Shown here in pieces: positions 44,670 to 51,600 of a DNA stretch of 53,068 nt (the first letter of the stretch is position 1; every line of letters starts with the position of its first letter). The notes beneath the pieces are model-generated. The model was given only the letters and a program-made list of their open reading frames with translations, did no database searches and had not been told where the DNA came from. The translations under genes and the position numbers were made by a program. Origin of the DNA: Priapulus caudatus (lineage: Eukaryota; Priapulida; Priapulimorpha; Priapulimorphida; Priapulidae); assembly GCF_000485595.1 (NCBI RefSeq), contig NW_014577333.1, forward strand, positions 8,659 to 61,726. Reading direction: 5' to 3'.

Positions 44670-47321
44670 TCTTTCTCTCTTTGCGTCTCTCTCTCTCGTC
44701 TCTTCTCTCTCATATTCTAGGAATCACACACAGAACATCTTGTCTAACTGCTGTCAAGATTCTTCATCACTCGCGTCGAGTATGACGGTGTCGGGCTGCA
44801 GTCACCTACATCGCTCCACATGTCGTTAAGTATCCATGGGCGCGAACACTGAGAAGAGACGTGTAGATTTGAAGCAGCATGCCTGTCGAAATATTTAAGG
44901 ATAGTCACCAAAGCGAGATGAAAGGGAGACACTCCAGCACGCAGCGCCCAGGTTTTCTGCCCATGTTTGAGTTGATAACAGTCGATTTCTGTGCGTGGCG
45001 CTGCGGCCGCTTCTCAGAATATCCAATTACCGGCATGATTTTTTATTTACAAGCGAACTTGATATTTCAACAACGTTCTAAATGGAGCCGTGTTCAGGTT
45101 TAAATAGACGATTAGATTCATTAATTGACATGACATGGCAAGGTAACGAGTTGTTTCTCCCGCGAAATACTAAAGCGACACCAGGATTCAAAGAGTTTAT
45201 ATGAACTCTGAATCAGGCCACAGAGGTCTAGTAGGTGGGGCCAGACGTCAAAGCGCTGAATCGCGTCTTTGCGAGGACAAGATATTAGCTAGGCAAATAA
45301 CGTCCCATTCCATCCATCATTTCATTTGCATCCGTCCATCCATTCATCATCCATCCATCAATCATCCATTCCATAAGTCCATCATCATCCATTCCATCCT
45401 CATATCATCCTTCCATCATCGCATCCCATCATCCATCCATCCATCCATCCATCCATCCATCCATCCATCCATCATCCATTCCCATATCTAAATCCATCAT
45501 CATCAATCATCCATCCATCCATGCATCCATGCCGTCCGGTCCGTCATCCATCAATTCCATGCCATCCATCCATCCACACATCCATGCCATCCGATCCATC
45601 CATCCATCCATCCATCCATCCCATCAATCCATGCCATCCATCGGCATACCATCCCAATCCATCCATCCATCCATTCATCCATCCATACCATACTATCGCA
45701 TCCATCAATATTATCCATCCCATCATTCATGTGACGCGCACCGACACCGCACCGGCACGACGCGCACGCACACGCACGCACGCACGCACGCACCACACGC
45801 ACGCAACGCACCACACATCACACACACACAGCACACAATATATAATTATATTTATATATATATATAATATATATATATATATAATATATAATATCAAGAG
45901 CTCATAATATGAAGAGTCTCTATCTTAAGATCATCTCTAATTATGAGCTATTATATACTATATGATTTATATATATATATATAATATAACACAGCACGCA
46001 AACACACACAAATATATATATTATATTATAATATATATATATATATATCAAGAGCTCATAATAGAGAGTCTCTATCTCTAATCGGTCGGCATAATGTTAC
46101 TATGAAACAGAGTATTCGCGTGACGTCAGTGTACGTCACGCACGAACTCGGCTCGCGCGGATACTCTGTTTCATAGAAACATATGCTCACCTCTCTAATC
46201 ATCTCTATTATGAGCTCTTGATATATATGTATATATAATAAATATATCGCTGAAACGTGTATTTTGAAGTAAGGTAATCATGCGAAATTTAATTATGGGC
46301 TTTTTGCGGCCTGAGCCTACAATCCCGTATACGTGCGTGTGCGGTCGAAACAGTTCAACAGTTAACCCTCATACGACCGCCCCATTACTGCCATGGATGT
46401 TGGTATAATGGGTTTTCGGTTTAGGAAACAACCCGGCCAGCATTGTCTTCCCAGTGCACTATACTAGTTCATATAGACTATTATATATTATTTATGTTTT
46501 AATAATACATTTAAAAAATATTTGTAGATAATCATATAGCTTCATATATCATGGAATATGTATACTCGAATGTCGCAATATTTAACTAAACGCATTTAAC
46601 ATATATACTTCATTGCATACTTAACGTGTTGCTGTTGCCAAAGTTTCTTATTATTACGATGAGGGTGTCTAATTATCTTGTGATGATTATATTGAACAGA
46701 TAATATCAGTAATAAGGTTCGGAATAAAAAAGGGAAGGTTTCGGCCAACATATTACAGTGCATTCTCGTGCACACATCATACAATGCTTCTTCTCTTTTG
46801 CTATAAGCATTAATGACTGAATCAATAAATTAACGAGGAACAATTTATTAACGTATTAAGTATTAGTAAAGATAGTCTAACTAAGCTAAATGATCTATAT
46901 AAATACGTCATATATATTAGTTAACAATTTAAATAATGTAACATAATCTAACTTGTACTAAATGAAATAGCGTGTCGTGTCATCAGTGACATGACGTGAC
47001 ATGCCGTGACATGACGCGGCATAACGTGGCGTGACGTGATTTGACGTGACGTGACACAATGCTCCGCATCGCAAGGCAACGTAACCTAACTTAATGTATC
47101 ATAACGCAACACAAATTCGCGTAGCATAACATGACATGGCGTTCAATATAATTCACATTTTAATCTCGTCAAAATTTAATTATATCGATTACGGACAGAA
47201 TGGTTTACCTAATAAATTCACACGATATTTTGTCGTGAGAAATTACTTACCATACTGACGTCATCTATTTTGCTGATTGTTCTTAGGTATATGTTCACTG
47301 TAACATTCACTGCACTGGCCT
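13132..47321 (-). CDS. GluCl: Glutamate-gated chloride channel subunit (Cys-loop receptor), six 3' exons, about 389 aa, 5' incomplete
   Basis: Pentameric plasma-membrane channel opened by L-glutamate. In transcript order the exons are 47321-47251, 40830-40613, 24736-24654, 23623-23489, 15125-14722 and 13389-13132, all GT-AG with phases that match exactly. Numbering visible residues, Arg14 (IYLRTIS) and Arg33 (SFREQW) are 19 apart, like the glutamate-contacting R37 and R56 of nematode GluCl. Ser124-Tyr125 (loop B) and Thr169/Tyr172 (loop C, NTGQY) fit the other contacts. The Cys-loop is C104-x13-C118; the second loop is C163-x10-C174, shared with glycine and glutamate receptors. M1 is about 187-208, M2 214-237 preceded by P-A-R (215-217, anion selectivity), M3 245-270 and M4 356-381. 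The M3-M4 loop is short and basic (PRRKRKRG). N-glycosylation sequons occur at Asn6 and Asn44. Signal peptide and N-terminal helix are missing from the found exons. A glycine-receptor-like relative is the main alternative; [14 protein letters not shown] and [13 protein letters not shown] favour GluCl. Confidence 0.93.
13390..14721 (-). other. GluCl last intron, featureless
   Basis: About 1.3 kb of AT-rich intron between the M1-M3 and M4 exons. Apart from a short TA run near 13668 nothing recognisable is present. Confidence 0.7.
14722..15125 (-). CDS. GluCl: GluCl exon encoding M1-M3 and start of the cytoplasmic loop (residues 170-304)
   Basis: Acceptor TACTTCTTTCAG at the 15126 side. The donor is either ATG|GTGATG (end 14722) or the tandem ATG|GTAACA six bases further (end 14716), both phase 0. 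Encodes [38 protein letters not shown] and [16 protein letters not shown]. The [15 protein letters not shown] end of M3 is typical. Gly253 occupies the avermectin-sensitivity position in M3. Confidence 0.96.
15139..15352. repeat. CA-tailed dispersed repeat, copy 1, with (CA)n and (CGCA)n
   Basis: AAACACGATGC, then ATAAAATAAAAGGTGGGG, then GAAGAAAGATGGATACACAC leads into about 33 CA units and a CGCA array (15317-15350). The same order recurs at 16677-16865, so this is a repeat family with a microsatellite tail. It lies directly upstream of the M1-M3 exon acceptor. Confidence 0.8.
16337..16475. repeat. AT microsatellite split by a 36-bp CAAGAG hairpin
   Basis: TA repeats surround 16395-16430, which begins CAAGAGACTAATAAA and ends TTTATTAGCTCTTG and so folds into a hairpin. 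The same outer motif recurs at 45.9 and 46.05 kb, also inside TA arrays. Confidence 0.8.
16490..16575 (-). ncRNA. Hammerhead-ribozyme-like repeat, copy A (degraded core)
   Basis: Read on the - strand: CCTGATAA, then A, GAGAT-GTA-ATCTC, then GAAG. The 5-bp stem II with GTA loop is perfect. The core CUGAUGA carries one G-to-A change and GAAA is GAAG, so activity is doubtful. It is followed by GCGTCAATTAATT, and an inverted relative lies at 18715-18805. Short-stem type I hammerheads of this style are known from Penelope-like elements; that link is inferred. Confidence 0.45.
16677..16890. repeat. CA-tailed dispersed repeat, copy 2 (diverged)
   Basis: Repeats AAACACGATGC, AATAAAAAGTGGGG, ACATTGGC, ATTGTACACA and GAAGAAAGATGGATACACAC of the 15.14-kb copy, with many small insertions and a G8 run, then (CA)n broken by T and CC. 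Confidence 0.75.
17575..18213 (-). mobile_element. TTAA-flanked MITE, copy 2 (complete, 631 bp between targets)
   Basis: TTAA at 17575-17578 and 18210-18213 bracket imperfect inverted ends: AGGGATAGTAGGGACTCTTAGG on the left, and AGGAGAGTTTACTCTAAGG read inward from the right. The interior is the reverse complement of 591-1287. No ORF. TTAA targets suggest a piggyBac-type non-autonomous element (inference). It lacks the 98-bp nested insert seen in copy 1 and so gives the empty site. Confidence 0.8.
18396..18575. repeat. GT microsatellite, irregular
   Basis: TG repeats interrupted by TTG, GGT and CGTG. The long Cys/Val-rich open frames across it are repeat artefacts. Confidence 0.9.
18715..18805 (+). 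ncRNA. Hammerhead-ribozyme-like repeat, copy B (degraded)
   Basis: GACCTGATGAGAGATGTAAT on the + strand keeps an intact CTGATGA core and the GAGATGTAAT arm, but the second strand of stem II reads TTCGCGACA, so it no longer pairs well and the GAAA is lost. The downstream CACATTAAATTTTTAAACAC and CTTATTCTATACC match the reverse complement of 16490-16530. Confidence 0.4.
18785..19095. repeat. Polypyrimidine tract of about 310 bp
   Basis: The + strand is almost only C and T, with few purines, and lacks a regular period. Such tracts can form triplex (H-DNA) structures; no function is shown here. Confidence 0.85.
19454..19480. repeat. Interstitial telomere-like CCCTAA repeats
   Basis: Three to four CTAACC units between two A-rich runs (A14 at about 19431-19444 and A13 after). 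CCCTAA/TTAGGG is the ancestral animal telomere repeat. Confidence 0.8.
19930..20400. repeat. Degenerate tandem array, unit about 26-30 bp
   Basis: Repeated variants of GACTGTAGATTGAGATGTGCG with GTATGTG or GTTATGTG spacers. At least eight units are recognisable between 19.93 and 20.40 kb and a few more at 20.63-20.74 kb. Indels are so frequent that low base accuracy in this stretch is possible. Confidence 0.7.
20400..20960. repeat. Direct duplication of about 230 bp, offset about 335 bp
   Basis: 20400-20630 and 20735-20960 share GACTGATATACATATG, AATTAGCTCCTGACTTTGCA, GATGCACTTCTTT and ACCAAAACTGTTT plus TAGGCCTAC in order, with numerous one-base indels. Confidence 0.85.
21258..21313. repeat. 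Interstitial telomere-like CCCTAA repeats, second block
   Basis: About seven CCCTAA/CCTAAC units with degenerate members (AATCCTAA, CGTAATCCTAAC). It sits between two GC-rich segments that contain GTACCCTG-like words. Confidence 0.85.
22214..22267. repeat. AT microsatellite abutting the foldback element
   Basis: TA units with short interruptions, directly left of the inverted-repeat element beginning at 22269. Confidence 0.9.
22318..22365 (-). ncRNA. Hammerhead ribozyme motif, left arm (core intact)
   Basis: On the - strand: GTCTGATGATCGGC, loop CGTAA, GCG, TGAAACTC, G, GAGTA. CUGAUGA and GAAA are both intact. Stem II is CGGC/GC-G with a one-base defect; stem III is ACUC/GAGU with a one-base loop, followed by A as the cleavage-site H. 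Stem I pairs only partly (GUUUGU with ACAAGC if two bases bulge). A short-stem type I hammerhead is the best reading. Cleavage is untested. Confidence 0.6.
22566..23069 (+). ncRNA. Hammerhead motif, right arm, split by a MITE
   Basis: GTTCGTCTGATAATCGCG (22566-22583) and GCGTGAAACTCAGAGTA (23047-23063) are the two halves of the same motif as in the left arm. They are separated by the Harbinger-like insert in the loop of stem II. The core also carries a G-to-A change (CTGATAA). Stem III ACUC-A-GAGU is intact. Confidence 0.55.
22587..23043. mobile_element. PIF/Harbinger-like MITE, 457 bp, TAA target duplication
   Basis: Perfect 15-bp terminal inverted repeats (AGGCCGTCGCACACC and its complement) are flanked by TAA at 22584-22586 and 23044-23046. 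A 3-bp TWA target is the hallmark of PIF/Harbinger. The uninterrupted left arm of the host element is the empty site. Repeated CCGATTTTT-type words continue inside both ends. An internal ATG at about 22873 opens [16 protein letters not shown], which faintly resembles the Trp-containing start of Harbinger Myb/MADF proteins before a stop; it may be a relic of an autonomous parent. Confidence 0.85.
23183..23210. repeat. AT microsatellite
   Basis: About 12 TA units in the intron just downstream of the loop B/C exon on the - strand. Confidence 0.9.
23489..23623 (-). CDS. GluCl: GluCl exon encoding loop B to loop C (residues 125-170)
   Basis: Acceptor TTTGCTTTCAG and donor ACAG|GTACAT; 135 nt. Encodes [21 protein letters not shown] and SYCSSTTNT, where Cys163 is the first cysteine of the second disulphide loop. 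Confidence 0.95.
23624..24653 (-). other. GluCl intron between the Cys-loop exon and the loop B/C exon
   Basis: About 1.0 kb of intron. Nothing recognisable beyond locally GC/CpG-rich sequence around 23.93-24.08 kb. Confidence 0.7.
24654..24736 (-). CDS. GluCl: GluCl exon encoding the Cys-loop (residues 97-125)
   Basis: Too short to stand out as an ORF: 83 nt between acceptor TTTCATTGCAG and donor GAGCT|GTAAGTATG. It translates to [19 protein letters not shown], then FCVLEMAS, giving the signature loop Cys-x13-Cys with the YPLD core. Its phases (one nucleotide in, one out) exactly bridge the flanking exons, creating Arg97 and Tyr125 at the junctions. Confidence 0.96.
24815..25439. repeat. 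Foldback: 35-bp inverted ends enclosing a CT/AT/GA array
   Basis: The left end CACGTTATCATGATAGAAAA followed by CAGCAAACAGCTGTT (24815-24850) recurs inverted at 25405-25439 with only small differences. Between them are about 430 bp of CT repeats, TA repeats (25303-25350) and a short GA array. The whole unit can fold into one hairpin. It lies about 80 bp upstream of the Cys-loop exon acceptor in transcript terms. No target duplication was identified. Confidence 0.85.
25440..28000. other. Unassigned intron sequence, partly CpG- and pyrimidine-rich
   Basis: 25.67-25.86 kb and 26.6-26.7 kb are CT-rich; 26.50-26.57 kb is an AT array. Overlapping Ser/Leu-rich frames of up to 250 codons at 25669-26425 run through CT repeats in two registers and are not credible genes. 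The segment 26.88-27.35 kb is compositionally ordinary but matches nothing I recognise. Confidence 0.5.
28000..29600. repeat. Irregular GT-rich tracts
   Basis: Broken TG arrays at 28.04-28.12 kb and 29.41-29.56 kb with frequent single-base interruptions. Unlike the clean arrays at 37.15 and 38.86 kb, they look eroded or badly sequenced. Confidence 0.6.
30185..31010 (+). repeat. Diverged copy of 38430-38780 (duplicated block, part A)
   Basis: Shares, in order, AAAATGATCAAC, GAGCGAAAATTG, GATATATTGCGTTGTGCATC, ACAATCGTGT and GTGTACATTACGGAGAAGAT, then AACGG and CACTGACACC. Differences are mostly one-base indels plus a longer insertion of about 350 bp (30365-30660). Confidence 0.8.
32236..32275 (+). 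pseudogene. Gag-type CCHC zinc knuckle, last Cys lost
   Basis: [15 protein letters not shown] carries Cys-x2-Cys-x4-His of the CCHC knuckle, but the fourth ligand is missing where the frame appears broken. Confidence 0.6.
32371..32682 (+). pseudogene. Retropepsin-like aspartic protease fragment
   Basis: An open frame of 103 codons contains [15 protein letters not shown], the D-[ST]-G active-site motif of retroelement proteases in its usual hydrophobic context (A-L-I-D-T-G-S). The second conserved part (ILG-type) is not visible before the frame ends. Confidence 0.7.
34119..34360 (+). repeat. Diverged copy of 38943-39165 (duplicated block, part B), ending at the N gap
   Basis: Shares ATTGGTAACTA, CAGACCGATAGGA, GATTTCGTTTA, CACCTGCTATCCTTATCGA and GGTCATACTCCTCGATCAAG in order with the 38.94-39.16 kb sequence. 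Nearly all differences are single-base insertions, an error pattern typical of unpolished long reads. Confidence 0.9.
34361..34385. other. Assembly gap (25 N)
   Basis: Run of N of unknown true length. The sequence immediately left is a noisy duplicate of 38.94-39.16 kb. Confidence 1.
34820..35680. repeat. Satellite-like tandem array, period about 140 bp, alternating two unit types
   Basis: AAAATTGAGGCTAGATTAGC (or close variants) begins units at about 34963, 35103, 35239, 35383 and 35524 (spacings 136-144), with a partial unit before. Units alternate between one containing AATTTTTAGTGGTGG followed by GCGCAT and one containing CCAGAATAATTCAGTGG followed by CACTGC, so the higher-order period is about 280 bp. 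Confidence 0.85.
36247..36285. repeat. Poly-T / poly-A junction
   Basis: A run of about 25 T is followed directly by a run of A, forming a perfect T/A hairpin. No element body was recognised on either side. Confidence 0.9.
36920..37310. repeat. GT, CT and mixed TGCG microsatellites
   Basis: GCGT units (36940-36955), CT-rich sequence (37058-37135), then a clean GT array (about 37150-37260) with GAGTGTGAGTG variants. The overlapping long His/Thr and Cys/Val frames on both strands are repeat translations. Confidence 0.9.
37555..37795. repeat. CA, GA and pyrimidine-rich low-complexity DNA
   Basis: CGCACGCA units, then GA repeats (37590-37620), followed by about 160 bp of C/T-rich sequence. Confidence 0.85.
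38100..38420. repeat. GT / GCGT microsatellite cluster
   Basis: GT and TGCG arrays on the + strand at 38101-38177 and 38220-38295, followed by a GATGTGTGGACAGATG duplication (about 38295-38375). Confidence 0.9.
38430..39165 (+). repeat. Clean counterpart of the duplicated block
   Basis: Ordinary-quality sequence matching 30185-31010 and 34119-34360. It contains a GT array (38851-38908) where the other copy holds the retroelement and ragged GT sequence. No gene in it. Confidence 0.8.
40613..40830 (-). CDS. GluCl: GluCl exon encoding beta2 to beta6 (residues 25-97)
   Basis: Acceptor TTTCTCACGCAG and donor GTAAG|GTAAGA; 218 nt. Contains [37 protein letters not shown] and GRILYSV. The Trp-Arg-Pro-Asp signature is universal in Cys-loop receptors. 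Cys28 in EYSCQ replaces the usual Val of GluCls and would be unpaired. Confidence 0.95.
41585..42360. repeat. AT and ATGG arrays followed by a long purine-rich strand with GA arrays
   Basis: TA array (41585-41615), ATGG units (41616-41650), then about 640 bp in which the + strand is mostly A and G, including clean AG arrays at 41745-41820 and 42178-42228. The Ser/Leu and Arg/Glu frames are translations of the repeat. Confidence 0.9.
42856..42890 (+). promoter_or_regulatory. Possible TATA-type core promoter
   Basis: TATATAAA at 42856-42863 in a locally CpG-rich segment, with TCACTC and TCTCAC initiator-like words at about +20 and +30. The downstream ATG opens only a six-codon frame, so any transcript would be non-coding or spliced. 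Weak evidence. Confidence 0.2.
43627..43665. repeat. AAT trinucleotide microsatellite
   Basis: AATAATAAT units followed by AGTAAT variants. Confidence 0.95.
44565..44710. repeat. GT then CT microsatellites
   Basis: About 24 GT units (44567-44614), a short C/T-rich bridge, then CT units to about 44710. Confidence 0.95.
45310..45840. repeat. CCAT minisatellite with a CGCA/CA tail
   Basis: CATC/CCATCCAT units with frequent ATCATC variants from 45310 to about 45725, then CACG-type units (45755-45810) and CA units. The His/Pro/Ser-rich frames are repeat translations. Confidence 0.95.
45840..46045. repeat. AT arrays containing a diverged CAAGAG hairpin (45895-45949)
   Basis: Inside TA arrays, CAAGAGCTCATAAT starts at 45895 and ATTATGAGCT ends at 45949, forming a hairpin. 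The final TTG of the right arm is missing. A partner lies at 46049-46220. Confidence 0.75.
46049..46220. mobile_element. 172-bp CAAGAG hairpin element in an AT array, with an inner palindrome
   Basis: The outer ends CAAGAGCTCATAATAGAGA and TCTCTATTATGAGCTCTTG are perfect inverted repeats of 19 bp. A second inverted pair, CTATGAAACAGAGTAT and ATACTCTGTTTCATAG, flanks a GC-rich loop containing GTGACGTC and GTACGTCAC. TA sequence borders both ends, so a TA target is possible but cannot be proved in a TA array. Confidence 0.8.
46970..47060. repeat. Degenerate pentamer array (TGACG / TGACA)
   Basis: Units such as TGACATGACGTGACATG, GCGTGACGTGA and TTTGACGTGACGTGAC recur every 5 bp with substitutions, about 190 bp from the beta1 exon donor. 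Confidence 0.8.
47251..47321 (-). CDS. GluCl: GluCl exon, first one found (residues 1-24 of the visible protein)
   Basis: Acceptor TTGTTTTCAG and donor ATG|GTAAGT on the - strand; 71 nt. Encodes [18 protein letters not shown] then DDVSM, the beta1 strand of the ligand-binding domain with the first glutamate-contacting Arg. It needs one nucleotide from a preceding exon. Confidence 0.93.
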
Positions 47322-48582
47322 CTGAAAACAAAACAAAAAACAATTACCGGTATAACAAAAAACGGCACTGAAGCGCTGTTCTTGCGAACTCGCATTTTTT
47401 CCCACGACTTCTCTTACATTTTCCGAGAGATTAAGTTAATGGGAGTACGGCGACGACAAACTAACCAACTACTAATTTCCCTTAATAACCATAACAGTAT
47501 ATCGCCGCGAGAATGTAAATAGAATTAGTTTTCGCATTGAAGCTTTTAGTGAAAACTTTTAATTCTGCACTTAGTTTACAGAGTGCTAGTTGGAATTTAA
47601 CCATATGTTGTCGATCGATACCGCTAATATAAATCGAAATCCTGCTTGCTACTTTGCTGTTTGTGAACTATTTTGAGTCCTAAAGTGCGTGTTTGGTGAT
47701 TCTTTGTGAATTTAAATGAGGGCAATGTTTGTTGAGGAAAATTGCCCTGCTTGCAGAGGCTTTAATATCAAAAATATATTAAAAGTCAAGAAAGAGTTTG
47801 CACGTCTTTTCACGGGACGCATCTGTAATCATTAAAAACCTATATTATGCATAAATTGCATTCAAACGGCAACAGCAATATTCACGCTGGCATTCAGTGC
47901 TGATCACACCGGCACGCTGCGACGAAGTCGGCATCAACGACGTCAAGTTTAATGCACATATTGTCACAGCAATAACGAGCCCGCCTAGATCCAGCAGTAT
48001 CAATTTCTGTAAAGGCGCATGTTTGCCGACAGACACGGCATATCTTGAAATGTTATATTTGCTCTCTGAGTCAACAGTGACATCACGCGTGCATCGTGCG
48101 GCAGCGGTTTTTCGGCGGTTGAACGCTGGCGCTTATATATGATAGAGAAGCCCCGTTTGCCAAGCGTCAGATGGTAGCGTCACTAACGTGGCGGCGAACA
48201 GTAATGTAAACCATCGCGAAATGCAATCGCGTTTCTATTTATCGCGAGCGCAGTTAATTTTCAGTGTCAACTCCGCGAAATGCGACGTGTCCTAGATTTG
48301 ATCATGTAACCCATCCATTTAATGCAATAGGAAACCAGCTTTGCGCGAATATGCGTTATTGACTGAGGCCTATTATAACATTCGCACGTGATTGTATAAA
48401 TTATCGATATCAATACGGTATACTGTCCGGTCACTTACGGTAATATAATTATATGCACATGCATATATGCATACTCCTACCGCCACGGATCACGTAGTTA
48501 GTCTTACCAATTAGACACTAACTCCACAACAATAATGCTATGGATGCTAGTCTGAATTCTACTAGGACTGATAAGTATATAT

Positions 48583-48608
48583 GTGTAATAAATAAATAAA
48601 TAAATATA

Positions 48609-48649
<41 letters not shown>

Positions 48650-48652
48650 TAC
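48583..48652. repeat. AAAT and AT microsatellite
   Basis: AATAAATAAATAAATA followed by TA units to about 48652. Confidence 0.95.
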
Positions 48653-51600
48653 TTTAGACATATAAGGTAATTTATTATTTCATATATTATGATATATTGA
48701 TTACTGATTTATTTTCGCCTAATGAATTTCAAAATCCAATGGAGTATTTATTATCATATGTATTCTGATGAGCCATCTTGCGAACGTGTTTCGTATAGAG
48801 TTGTTTCTGCCGTTGTTTTATTATATATAGTCTGCTTCTGTCAGAATTACATACAGTTCTTAACACATAAAGAAAATCGGCGATATTCTTTTACGTTTGC
48901 GTTGAAATGGCGGAGATGTACGCGCACACATATAGGTCGCTAATTAATTCATTATTCAACGACGTTGTTATATTTAATTAATTAACCGCCGGATGTTAAC
49001 GAAAATTAAATAAGTACCTGCCAGACAAGTCTCTCTGTGGTGCATGAAAAGAACCGCTCTGGATGGCTCGTTCGTTTGCGAGCGCTCATCGCCATTAATT
49101 TTAGTCGACAGTATATATGTTGCTATCACAACCTCGCCTAAAGCACCCGTGGTGTATGGCGAATTAGTAGGCTGGCTTTGCGTGTGGTCGTGCCCCACTG
49201 GCTTACCCCGTAAATCCGCACATCCGCAGTGATTGAATTTCAGAACATCTCAGGTTCATCATTATTCTGGCTGTGCTCGTAATTTAGTCTCCGATGTGAA
49301 TTAATGAAGTCGCCAAACACACCAATCTATGTCAACGCCTCGCCGAGCAGCGCATGGCCGAGGCCGGCTTTGTTCTACGTGCAAGAGCAGCTAAAGGACC
49401 ACTGGCAAAATTCTGTTTGGAACGTATATATGGCATACCCTCCAAATGAGAGCCGCTGTATTGACAGGAGAAAACGGCATGTGCGTTACTGCTGCAGATT
49501 GCATCTGAGGCTTCTCGCTGAGTGGTTCAGTCAAATGTGTGTGCGCAACATCGCAATCTCCATCGCGATGGGTGGTAACAGCTATATACACGCGAGTACT
49601 GGCCAGCATAATGGCGTGCGACCACTAACGACGTGACTAGCACTTAGCGTGACACGATAACGTCTTTATGCGAGTAGTTTCACACGGGCATCTACATATT
49701 ATACAAAGCGGCTATGAATTTTATCATAAATGATGCGAAAACGCAATGACTTTATCGGACCAACCAACTACACAACCGACCGACCGACCGATCGAGTGAC
49801 CGACTGCCCACCCAACCATCCGAAGGACGAAGAATGTGGCGCTGCTGGAAAAAGAAATAAATACATAAAGTGCATAAGACGTAAATAACGTCTCGCGTAG
49901 CAGTCGGCGGTTTTCAAAGTGCCGCACGAGAACGACTTAGCGAGTCAATATAATTTCTTGTATTCGCATTAAGAGCCCAACTCTAATGTAAAGGCATCGC
50001 GGCCCAATTGACACGTGGGCCGGCCGCCATCCTTGCGGAAGAGAAGTGCTTTGCCGACAATGGGCATATGTTGACCAATGTGATATTTTATTCATGTTTC
50101 TCGACGCGTATCACTAGAGTCGGAATTCCTAAAATGTATAATTGAACTCGCAGACAGGATACACGCAGGAGGGGGCGGCGGCTCGAGTGGATACACTCGT
50201 CCTGCCATGGTGAATGTTTGCATTTCGCTTCCATTAATGGTCGGGCGCTTGTGCAAACACGAGCGCGACTTTCGTCGGAAAGATAAGTCGCATTTGCGGG
50301 AAAGCTATTAAAGCTGTTTTGTTGCTAACAAGTTCCGTCGGTCATTGTTATTTCAGCAAACTTACTTGTATTTCATGCGCAAATCTTGTTATTTCATGCT
50401 CACACGTGGTCCTCTTTGTTCACGGTGTCTTATTTACTTATTTGACTGACAAGGGTTTATCAGAGATATTAGAAAAGTTAAGTCAGCGTACGCGAAATAC
50501 GTGACACATCTATACTTGCGGCGGTAGGTAGAAACGTTGCAAAAATATGAACGGTCACCGAATAAACAATAGCGTTTATTACTTTTTTTTATTAGGGATT
50601 ATTATTTGCTTTAATGATTCTGTATAATATTTAATATTAATATTCAGTATGTATAGAAGTTCAGGTTTGGAATAGGCACTTGCATTAGAGCATCCATTTG
50701 CAAAGTGATTTCCATTTATATTTATATACATCAAAGCGAACAATTATAACGTTCTGCTGAAAAATATTTGCTTTCCCGATAATTACATTACCGGTGCTTA
50801 TTGACTATACGAACATAAATGCTCTCGAACGTAAGATGAGACAGTTAAACGCACACCCAGGCTAATTATATGCTGTTACGTATCGCTCAGCATTAGCTGA
50901 TAAATATGACTCTTTTAAATAAACATACGCTACCAAATCATGAGCTTGTTTAGAAAGGTGCTTCATGTCGTTAAGAATACGTACGTGTGCTAGCAGTTTT
51001 ATAACATATGCTATTGTTCTTTATTTAAACCGTAACGCGTATATTTTATAGATTTACTCAGGTCGCATACCTTGGGTGAGTAGACTGGCTACTTGTTATT
51101 TACTATACAAAACCCAATTCCAAATCCCTAGTGGAACAACTGCAAGTAGTTATTAAATCACAAATGCATGCTAGCTATTTTCAAGCGGCGTTTACCTTTG
51201 ATGACGGAGACTATTTTTCGAAGGTTTCCAATTTTCAAACAAAAACATCGTTCCACTGCTGTACGCACAAAATGCGTTTATAATACGCATGCGCAAGCGG
51301 ATGTGTGTCAGATCTTTCTAACAGCTTGCATGCTACCTGCGACATTTCTCTTGGTGGTGGTGGGGTGGTGGTCCCGCTTGTTCGTTGTGTAACTATAATG
51401 TCATCTTGATCAAGAATGGTTTTAAAACACAACGTTTAAAAACCTCACCCCTATTTCGCATATCAAATTTTCCAAGCCGGGATCCGCCTCGCAGGGTAAG
51501 TCTTATATGCGTCGTCTGTACTAACGGTGAACACGGGCAGCAGCATCAGAATCAGTATACAGCCTATATATAGATGTGATCATTAAAGTTATAAAAAAAA

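Larger units (their letters stand above)
40831..47250 (-). other. GluCl intron, 6.4 kb
   Basis: No exon recognised. Contains a purine-rich strand with ATGG and GA arrays (41.6-42.4 kb), a CpG-rich TATA-bearing segment (42.7-43.1 kb), AAT, GT and CT arrays, a CCAT minisatellite, AT arrays with CAAGAG hairpins, and TGACG-rich sequence. Confidence 0.65.

Noticed and set aside
45310-45725. Regular short repeats considered as a CRISPR-like array or a Pro/His repeat protein
   Set aside because: The unit is the 4-bp CCAT word with no unique spacers; it is a simple minisatellite in animal DNA.
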